This document shows positions 55,421 through 64,000 of a stretch of 64,000 nucleotides of DNA, piece after piece. The stretch comes from Apoda limacodes. Taxonomy: Eukaryota > Arthropoda > Insecta > Lepidoptera > Limacodidae. The first letter of the stretch is position 1. Each line of letters begins with the position of its first letter. The stretch covers positions 9,562,001-9,626,000 of the forward strand of contig OX291545.1 in the NCBI GenBank assembly GCA_946406115.1. The letters are read 5' to 3'. Under the pieces are notes generated by a model. The model had not been told where the DNA came from. It did no database searches and saw only the letters and a list, made by a program, of their open reading frames with translations. The position numbers and the translations under genes are program-made.

Positions 55421-55904
55421 ATAGTTCTTCATTTCTTTAACTATTAAACTGGCAAGTGACGACCAACCTTGCGGAAGTCTCGCTGCCACAGTAACCGAGG
55501 TGCTGCATTTAAAAGTAAGTATAGGCGGGATATCATAAGTGTTTCATCATTTTATTTTCAATTTAATTCTCTGATTAAATTTCTGTTTCGCGATTTGCAA
55601 TTATTGAAAGTTCTATACCTTCTCGTGAATTGCCACTTGCCTATTGGCATACAGGCGCTTACAGCCCATGTAGCGCTACCCGCACTTTGCATGCCAAAAA
55701 ATCAAATCTGCAAGTAGGATAGCATGTCATTTTGCACGCTACTGCCATATGTATTCTGGGCATTAAGGATGTGGAGGTTTTATTACAGAGATCATCAAAT
55801 ATTTCGATGGCTGAACAAGGAAATCACTAGAAGAAAGACACTCGACAACACCAACTCGAGGATAAAATTAATGAAATTTTCATACGTGCCAGACAGATTC
55901 TGTT

Positions 55905-56640
55905 AGTACTACTTCCCGCAGTAACATTAAAAAATAAAAGGACCAGAAGACGTTCACTGCTGAACCTAGGCCCCCATATGTCTCTACAACGGCTGGTTTT
56001 TGTCTTGAGCTGCCCGCGCCTATTGGCTCCCTGCGGCTCGAACAAGGTCGTCCACCTGGTCACCACTTGAGAACCTTTCTTCCCAATCGGTTATCGGTTC
56101 GACGAGAAATGTTGGTCGCTCAATTCCGCTTCAGCTAACTGCTTGAGTTACATCGGCGAATTTCCTCATTTCATGCAAAGAAACACCAAACATAGCTCTC
56201 TCCATGGCTATCTTGCTATACGATTATGAGCTTATTTAACAGTCCAATAGTTAAAGACCACGTTTTGGTACTATAAGTCATCACTGGCAACAAACATTGG
56301 TTGTAGACTTTTGTCTTTAGGGATTGAGGTATTTTGAATGAGAAGATGATGCGTAGTTGCCGAACGCTGCCCAGCTGAGCTCGATTTCTGAAGTTGTACT
56401 TACCTTAGTGGACTACTTGCCCTAGGTATATATATTCATCAACGACTTGGAGACTAGCGTTCCTAACACCAACCGGTATAGGCGCGACATAGTCATTGAA
56501 CATCATCTTCGTATAATCCATATTCAATTTAAGGCCCACCTGTTGGGAAATTCTGTTAATGTCTCCGAGCATCGTGCCTATGTCTTCCAGCGATTCTGCC
56601 GTGATAATAATGTCGTGGCAGATCGACAATCGAAGGTAAG
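55905..56640 (-). mobile_element. RTE-like LINE, RT to C-terminus, minus strand, degenerate
   Basis: From 56629 downwards: DIIITAESLEDIGTMLGDIN and GLKLNMDYTKMMFND, then VVDEYIYLGQVVH (open frame 56405-56629), and after a stop the RTE region reading ELSWAAFGNY with KIPQSLKTKVYNQCLLPVMTY. The C-terminal tail (about 55970-56070) resembles the GRP-R end of RTE ORF2. Fragmented by stops. Downstream of the RT palm, the upstream half is absent. Confidence 0.7.
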
Positions 56641-57010
56641 CGATATACCTCTGGGCGGGTGCACGCGGATACCAGCTTGGCCATGTTGACTCGGTTCAAT
56701 GACGGGCTGTGACAATTAAGTTTGAGGAGAGACTTTGCCTCCCTGTGTGTGTTCTACCGCTTGTACTTGCTTACAGTGCGATTTCAGAGAAACTTCCTCC
56801 CGCGAACGCTTGGTTTGTGAATGAGCTCCCTACCAAGGTTTTCTTTAAGGACTGCAGTATGGGGTTCTTCAAGAAAGAAGTTATTGGATTTTTGAAGGGT
56901 CGGCAACGCGCGAGTGACACCCGTGGTGTTACAAGCATCCATAGGCTACGGTAACCGCTTACCATCAGGCGGACCGTAAGCGTATTTGCCACCTTAGCGG
57001 TATAAAAAAA
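56640..57010 (+). mobile_element. CR1-like LINE, late ORF2 and 3' tail
   Basis: GCGGGTGCACGCGGATACCA and GTTCAATGACGGGCTGTGAC (as at 7430-7500 and 14200-14260), then a jump to FQRNFLPRTLG-like and the tail GFFKKEVIGFLKGRQRASDT, ending GGCGGACCGTAAGC and TAGCGGTATAAAAAAA. It abuts the RTE-like element on the opposite strand. Confidence 0.7.
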
Positions 57011-57991
57011 ATACTCGCTATTTATGTTGATGCCATATCCTTTCCAGTCCAGTAGTTAAAATACATCCTTCAGCGCTGTAGAGAACAGTTATGAAGAAAT
57101 AACGTCTTTCCATGTCACATATTTTTGCAGATGGATTGGTTTCGTGTTCTGATCTTGCAACACTTCAGCACTTCCATGTAATGATATTGTAACGATGTAA
57201 TGTGACAACACTGGAGATACTGTAACACCGCCCAGGTCCCTGGTCTTTTTCATAGTCTACGAATGGTACGGAAAGATACTTCGTTAGGTATACTTCTTTG
57301 TTTTCTGTATTATGGGGGAGCACATATGTATGTGTTAAATCCCATGCAAAAAATTGATGACACCACAACACAACCCCCCCCCCCATATATATCTTAAATG
57401 ATAGTTTATATCCTCATTTTTAACCCCCTGAAAGCAATTCGAAAAATATTAAAATTTAATATTTGTTTTGAATTTTTAAATACACTTAAATAACACCAGT
57501 AGACAGAAGCACCAGGGTACAGTACAGTTCACATAAAGTCTCATAAAGATCTGAAGTTTAAGGAACCGTCTCACATTGCAATATTCAAAAATTCAAAAAA
57601 AATACTAAATTTTTATATTTTCCAAATTGCGTTCAGGAGGTTAAAAATGCTTGAAAAAGGAGGAGGTTCTATGTTCGACGGGTATATTTCGATTAGTTCA
57701 AAAGACAGAAGTTATATCGTCCTGTCAGAATTTCAGTGAAATCGTCTCAAATAAAGTGCTTTTGAAATCACTAGTGAACTAATGAATTGTTAATAGTGCC
57801 CTTATCTATTTTCATACCGTTTTATAAATAAAACTAATTAGGAGAATACAACAATCTAACATCGATTAATTATGGAGCATCGACCTAAATAGATTTGAAA
57901 AACATGTTTCTCGGGAAAGATATTTTATTAGTCGATTGCTGGACCTTTAGGAGCACCAGTAGGCTCATTGGGAACAGTCTCGATCAACTTG
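57011..57991. other. No gene; repeat-like segments
   Basis: A poly-C run at 57366-57383 (AACCCCCCCCCCCCAT). A segment at 57645-57710 (GGAGGAGGTTCTATGTTCGA) is related to 8080-8160. No gene was recognised. Confidence 0.35.
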
Positions 57992-58088
57992 GACTCTGGA
58001 ATTCAAGACAAAACTGTATGGAGGTTCGACTTACCTCAAGAAACCCGTGAATGTACTTGCTTACATTTATCTCTTGAATTCCAGAGTC
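57992..58088. mobile_element. Hairpin MITE, family 2, short copy
   Basis: Perfect 17-bp inverted ends, GACTCTGGAATTCAAGA and its complement at the right (58072-58088). The 97-bp body contains ACTTGCTTACATTTATC, similar to the copy at 11586-11710. Confidence 0.6.
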
Positions 58089-60610
58089 TAAATAGCTCGA
58101 GAGTGTTCACAATAAAGTCCTTGAACACAGGTCAGAGGCCCTAAAAGCGTGTTATACCTCATAGCGGTGTTTACTAAATAAAAAATGTTATCTTACCAAA
58201 TTAACAAGACAAGTTCATGACACCTGACTATCTACACGGGACTATTTGGTCAAGTAAATTTAACTTCACATCGCTACAAAATTAGATTAAACTGCCTCAG
58301 GAATAGAGTTTAGGGTTTTTTTTTGTAAAGAATGTACTCTGTAGCTAAAAGTCCAAAAAATAGGCCAAAAACTAAAGAAGCACAAATGTATGGTTTCTAT
58401 CCTATTTGTATTATCCTATTTATATTATTTTGAAATCTTGCTTTAGGATTTCAAACCAGAGATCCTTACAATAATTACACTCCGGATGTCTGTCCGTCGA
58501 TTCATCATCATCTTTATATATAACCGAAGTTCTTATTCTGTTCATACTAATAAATTTTACCAATATCTACGGAACCTTAGACTATGTGGATTCTTTTATT
58601 TACAACTAACGGAACAAAATGTGTGGTTTTATTAATTATTTAATTCGAGTTATCAAAATGTGAACAGACTTAGTTACTAAGTCAGTACATAATTAAAATG
58701 AACTTTACGAATGTGTAAAATTGACAAGTTTTTAAGTTTTCCACAACACGTAAAGTAGGTACCTCCCAAGTAACACATCAAAGCAGTATAACGGCCAACT
58801 TACAGCATTTCTGTATCGTTTTTGCACTTTGAATTAAATCTATAGTAGAATTACAAACGTTTATACGTCTACTGTAATGCTTATTTGGGCACAAATTATA
58901 CGAATAGTTGATTAATTGTGTTACAGGTGCATTATATTAGCATTATTGTGGTCAGATGAGTTGCCAATTGCATTAAAGAAGCATTATTGTGGGCAATCAA
59001 GTTAGCAATCGCATTACAGAAGCATTTTATAAGCAATATTATTGGTAATGAAGATGTTAATTTCATTAGAACGTAGTAAAAGAATGATTGGAGCTTAAAG
59101 TGTGTTCACAGTTACAACTTAAATAAACCCTACATCATTGCAGGTATCATATGTCTAATACCACGGAACTAATTTAACAATACACGTTGTAATTTAACTA
59201 TTATTTGTCACAAAATATATAATGTATGGACGAGGACGGTTAAAACTAAGTCAATGACGATTAAATATTTGTTTGCATCAAAACAAAATTAATAATTCTG
59301 GGTAACTTTTTTGACTCTTTTTATATCATGCTTTCAAATATTACTGCGCAATGTAAATGTCTAGTTAGTTGCATTAAAAATGTTTAGGCGCCTTCAATAT
59401 TTTGTGGTCTTTGTGTAAAATGTAATATAAAGATATGTGTAAAATAACCAAAACAATTGTCTATTCTTAGTATAGAACGAATTTTGCATAATTAACATAA
59501 TAGTTATGGCTAGGCATTTAACACTTAAATGTATTTATATCATTATTATACAGGTCTATTGCTCTTGTAAATTAGTCCGAATGATATATTTTTTTTTGTT
59601 ATAAAATATTTGCAAAATGGAGTCGGTCTACAGCAGCCCGGTTTAAAAGGCTAATTAATGCCGCCAGCAGTATAATAACTCGCATTTGAACACTTATTAA
59701 GCCAAAGACAAAGAGAGAAGACTTTTGTTGAACAACTGTAGTGCCATTGTCTATAAACTAGTTATATATGGATTCACCGGTATACCAGTAGAGTTATTAT
59801 ACACCGAAATAGTGCCATTACTTGAACGCATGCCAAGGATCCTTGAGCAAAACAATAAAAACCATTTCAGAATTTTTGTACAACTTAAATTGAATTCTCT
59901 TCAAAGATGCATTTTGAACTCATTACCTACATAACTATTCTTGCGGGTAGCTTATTAAAATGACTTTAGAGCTATCAATAAAAAAATACTTAGTTTCATT
60001 CGAGTACTTTAAATATTACTCACGTAACAGGGCCGTATTATTGTGATTCTAATAGATCTTATTTCAATGCTGCTGCACCGTAGACTACACTGATGCAGTT
60101 GCGGACGTCTCACATATAACTCACATGTATTCGATTTAAGAGCTGTCAGCTGTACAACAGAACTGAGTTGAACTTTAAAAATGCAAACATAACATTGACT
60201 CACATTTATGCTGTTCAGCAGTACTAGGCTCTTATCAACCACTTAAAAGTGTTTTACACAACGAAGGGCACTGAAAACAACTCAAAGCTGTACGACGGAT
60301 TTACGGCTGTTGCATTACAATGGTACACAGGCAGCTAAAAATGCTATTGTAAGCCCTAAGACACTAAAAACAGCTGAAATCTGTATAGCAGATTACTTAT
60401 AATGATTCATGTTTATGCAACTAAACAGGATCAAGCATTTATTTACTAATAATAATGCTATTGTAGATTTAAATGCATTAAAAACAGCTGAAAGCTCAAC
60501 TAAAACTAAAGGCTTTACAAAAGGATTTTGATATGCCATTATCCAACCGTTATACAGTTTAAAGCATCATAATGGTTTTGAAATACTAATAAAAAGCGTC
60601 AAAATTCTCG
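58089..60610. other. No gene; diverged short repeats
   Basis: At 58920-59060, units such as GCATTATTGTGG...CAATTGCATTA recur about every 50-60 bases. At 60270-60500, ACAGCTGAAA and AATGCTATTGTA recur. These look like diverged tandem or foldback repeats. No gene was recognised. Confidence 0.35.
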
Positions 60611-60827
60611 GTGAGCCTATATAAGAGATAATAACAACCGTGAGTTCTACATAAGTTTATTATTTGTTTGTTAAAATGCTTCCTATGATACTTGGGCTAT
60701 ATCATCGCACCTTTGTTGAGATAAAGCTGTGTTGTGAACCTTATATTTTCTCATAGAATAAAGTAAAATCTAAATTATAGCTGAGTGTTATTGAACCCTC
60801 TGTTTTGCGTCGTATTTAAAAGTAATC

Positions 60828-60916
60828 ATGTTTTATTCGCAATATCCTGTGTACACATCAAAAGCACCTAATGTCGCTGAACCTGCTTATATATCAATAC
60901 AGTATATTTTTAACAA
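60828..60916 (+). CDS. Candidate first coding exon
   Basis: ATG followed by 29 open codons (with PVYTSKAPNVAEPAYISIQY) and a near-consensus donor AA|GTAAGTG at 60917. A TATA-like TATATAAG is about 210 bases upstream (60618). No downstream exon with a matching phase could be picked out. It could be an exon of a gene that leaves the window or only a chance frame. Confidence 0.25.
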
Positions 60917-61254
60917 GTAAGTGTATTTTATTTTATTTTGTGGATTTCTAAAGGTATAGCACACTTCTGGAAGCTTATTTGCGACAATTCCAATTTAACT
61001 GAAAAATATAAATACCTAAAGAAATATCGGGGATTAAAGATTTAACCCATTGTCCGTGACCAAGGTATTTTTGTACACAAATGCTGCAAGGCGTTTGTAA
61101 ATTTTCGAGCTAAATAAATGAATTAAAATTAATTTAACAATAGATTCAGTAAATATATATTCATAACACAATCAAAATACAAACAATTACCTACTTCATA
61201 AATTATTTAATATATACCTACGTATATTACTAATGTCACTTTTCAATATACTAC

Positions 61255-61809
61255 TTAATTTACAGTTTTTTGAAAGTCTTGATTTTCATTTTCCATTTTC
61301 TCCTCAGATATTTGTACTAAACAAGAAGAATGGATGTGTTTGTTTAATCTCTCACACCGAGGGAATCGAAAACTGGATATAGATTGATCTGAATCTGTTT
61401 CAGTACTATTGTTGCTAGTTTGATCCTCTACACAAATATTTCGACGAAATTTAAGGAATGTTTTCTTAAGTCGACTAAAAAAACTATTCGATTTTGGAAA
61501 TGGTAATACTCGATTCATTGGCAATGAAGGCGCTTGTGTCTTTGCTACAAGAAAATTTTGGCCATGTTGGTTGGACTTAGACTCTAATTTACCGTCTCCA
61601 GATGAAGCCAGATTGCAGCAACTTTGAGTAACCTGACATTGTTTTGGTGTCTGGCTAGTCTTCTCATGGAGAAGGTTTTTTAAGAAATGAACACTGGCTG
61701 TGAAAAATAGTTCATGGTCTTCATTTACAAAAGGGGTGATCGGAGGCAATGCTTCGGGCTTCTTGTTAACTGATGTTTCAGTAGTACTCAAAGCATTTTG
61801 CTGTTCCAT
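61255..61809 (-). CDS. Single-exon ORF, 184 residues, orphan
   Basis: Starts with ATG in minus orientation and stays open for 184 codons in AT-rich DNA. The product is hydrophilic and serine/threonine-rich, with a short basic stretch (FFSRLKKTFLKFRRN, about residue 108-122), acidic serine-rich segments after it (TETDSDQSISS), and no signal peptide, membrane segment or cysteine pattern. It has no known domain that I recognise. It could be a fast-evolving nuclear or cytosolic protein, or an exon of a larger gene. No strong polyadenylation signal lies just after the stop. Confidence 0.45.
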   Translation of the reverse strand: MEQQNALSTTETSVNKKPEALPPITPFVNEDHELFFTASVHFLKNLLHEKTSQTPKQCQVTQSCCNLASSGDGKLESKSNQHGQNFLVAKTQAPSLPMNRVLPFPKSNSFFSRLKKTFLKFRRNICVEDQTSNNSTETDSDQSISSFRFPRCERLNKHIHSSCLVQISEEKMENENQDFQKTVN

Positions 61810-64000
61810 CCCTTGCAGCGACTTAACACTTCTAATTTTTTATTCATTTTCATTTTATCCTTTAAAATACTTCATAACATCCGATTGCCTAAATATAATG
61901 ATAGTTTTATAAATGTGTCTACAGCTGCTTACAGATGTCACCGTCAAGTATATTTGCGCTATCTGTTTATCTATTAGATTTTTTTTAAAAACCACCATGG
62001 AACTAATATACTTTATTACCATTGAATAAAGTCACTGTTAAACATTTAATAGGCTAACATCAATAAAACCACCATTTACGCAACTTACTAACACAAACAA
62101 AAAAAAAAGTTTGCCGCTAAGCGGTCACCCATCAACTGACCAAGCCCAACGATGCCTCGCCGTTGAACTTTAAATATCGTTCACAGTATAAAAAATGTGT
62201 AATTTTTTTTCTCTTAGTAATCTAGACTATTTTTGCTGGATGGCGCTGATATATAATTTAAGATGCTAACGGGCTCCAGCCCGTCTCACACTTAGCTAGT
62301 TTTTAATATTTGTTGTTATACTTTAAAGCTCACACTATAATCACTGCAAGGTTGAAGCTTGTATGAATTAGTGTTATTGCGATAGAAGAAAACAACGAAC
62401 GTGTTTCTTGTATGGGGACGCCCCTTTAATTTTTATTGTTTGAAATTTATTATTTGTTAGAAAATGGAACCCTACGGAACCCTAAAAAAGGCAAAGTGCA
62501 AGCTGCGCCCGTGCACAGAGAGTTGTACTGTGTACAGCACAGTTGCAATGAACTTGAGGTACTCGTAAGTAACTTTTTCTTTCAGATGTAGGTATTTTTG
62601 TGATTTTTTAAAATATTTAATGGTAGGTATTAAACACACCCCTACGTGTGCTCCGCTTAAAAAAAACCTACCCTAACGAACAGTATTTCATTGCAGATTT
62701 TTTTGCCTGAATATTTTTTTTAAACTATTCTTTTTCGGCGACTTCGTATTTCTCACATATATTGTGTGTAAGAGGGTGCTGCTTTCTCGATTAAGACTGT
62801 GTTATGCAAAACTGACAGGGTCTAGAAAAGTAAATATTTACCCCGTAATTTTTTTTTGAATATTGCATTTACAATTTCTAAATACAGTTATAAAATATTC
62901 CTTACTGGAATATATACAAATAACCAGTGAAACCTTTTTTTCCAGTTCACAAATGTACGTTCCGTTACAGGCGTTTAATTTTTGTAGCAACTCATTAACT
63001 CGCAATAAAGGACATTTAGATGTACATATTTGCACGCTGGGTGCGTTTGAAAGCTATGCCTTACTAAGAGATTATTTAATTATTGTTAGAAAATGTTACG
63101 TAACTAGGCACTCGACGCGTTTTCCAAGCTCACAACTAGGTACCTATTAAAAGCTTCGTTTTCTTATCACGCAGTTTAAATGCGGGCCCTAACCTCCGGT
63201 CATTGCTCGCTCCATTCGATGCCGAAACAAATGCTTAATTGAAACTTAAAATTCCGTAAGCCAACCAATTTTTAACGTTACGGAAAACTTTTCCATGTTT
63301 TGTTTTTTGTGCTAATCAGGCGGAAAGCTTTTTGAAGCTTAAATGTATTTAAACGGAATTCATTAAATTTAGGAAAATGTCCATTTTAAAATTCCGGATA
63401 AGCATGGCAAAACGGAACTTAAGGTTTGGCTGGATATTTGTCCGTGTGTCTATTCGACTGCCCCTGTATACCGTGTGAACTACAAGGACTGACGAAATAC
63501 TTTGTAGTTAAAATTAGTCAACAGTGTTTTACGGGGAATATGCATACAACTTATGACTGTTAAACGTGTCTGTTTATCGCGTTTGGCTACATCGAAACAA
63601 CATTTACCGTTTTTGCTTTGAAGTAACCCTTGAGGTACAGTAAGGTGCAAAAACCCATATAAATTAAGAACTCCAGATCGCGTTACATGCGGCCATCATG
63701 CGCCCTTGCCGTTTTAGTCACTTACATAATGTAACAAAAATAGCTCGGACACCAAAACATTGAGATCCAAATTCCACTACCTCCGCCTTACATTACCTAT
63801 TAATATTTATCAGTCCCTAATTGATGCCCTTGCATCCTGCTTAAAATGGCTCTTTGCCCGAAGTTGAAATCTCCCATTATCATAGATGAGATGTACTTAT
63901 TTGCACTTATGTTTGACACCCTTCATATTATAAACTTGAGCAACAAATAAAGTACCTTTTGACGAGTAACGTTAGCTAGATGAAAAAGGCGGCGTTCTCG
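61810..64000. other. No gene; repeat tails
   Basis: 62110-62165 (CTAAGCGGTCACCCATCAAC) and 62465-62500 (GGAACCCTACGGAACCCTAA) are repeat tails. A small possible exon, AGAGTTG...GAGGTACTC, lies between a CCCGTGCACAG acceptor and a GTAAGT donor (62518-62563), but I cannot support a protein. The rest is AT-rich with no recognised gene. Confidence 0.35.

Noticed and set aside
59725..59934. 69-residue plus-strand ORF
   Set aside because: It lies in diverged repeat-like DNA, lacks an ATG at its upstream end, and has no recognisable features.

Overview
The window looks like a stretch of an AT-rich insect genome, most likely a moth or butterfly (Lepidoptera). The reasons are the many short non-LTR retrotransposon tails, tRNA-derived SINEs and MITEs of the kind common in Lepidoptera, and a five-exon arthropod-type CRAL-TRIO gene with small exons and GT-AG introns. 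The host assignment is an inference from remembered repeat families, not from a search.

Main element. Positions 20653-33517 hold a complete 12,865-bp Polinton/Maverick DNA virus-like transposon. It begins AG, ends CT, has terminal inverted repeats (TIRs) of about 1.25-1.29 kb, and is flanked by a 6-bp target duplication (AACGTA). In order it encodes: a spliced gene of unknown function lying entirely inside the left TIR; protein-primed family B DNA polymerase; packaging ATPase; a small basic protein; a 261-residue conserved protein; DDE integrase with a C-terminal chromodomain; minor capsid (penton) protein; a small adenovirus-core-like protein; major capsid protein; adenain-type cysteine protease; and a second, near-identical copy of the TIR gene on the opposite strand. 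The genes from ATPase to protease are packed on one strand with 1-, 4- and 16-base overlaps. Three lesions are visible: two in-frame stops in the minor capsid gene, a frame change near the end of the small core-like gene, and a frame change between the zinc finger and the body of the polymerase. Together they suggest a copy that is structurally complete but no longer able to make all its own proteins.

Other regions. 1-20.6 kb: LINE fragments, a hAT-like and a TA-flanked non-autonomous element, a 340-bp-arm inverted repeat, four copies of one MITE family, and a candidate two-exon gene (10975-12599) for a small secreted cysteine-rich protein. 34.1-38.3 kb: a decayed Gypsy LTR retrotransposon on the minus strand with both LTRs, a 5-bp target repeat, and nested insertions. 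38.3-44.8 kb: repeat tails and unassigned DNA. 44.9-51.6 kb: the CRAL-TRIO (alpha-tocopherol-transfer-protein-like) host gene, plus strand, 308 residues, with repeats in its introns. 51.6-64 kb: SINEs, a 24-bp minisatellite, an RTE-like LINE, and a possible 184-residue orphan ORF on the minus strand.

No bacterial-type features, rRNA, intact tRNA or CRISPR array were seen.
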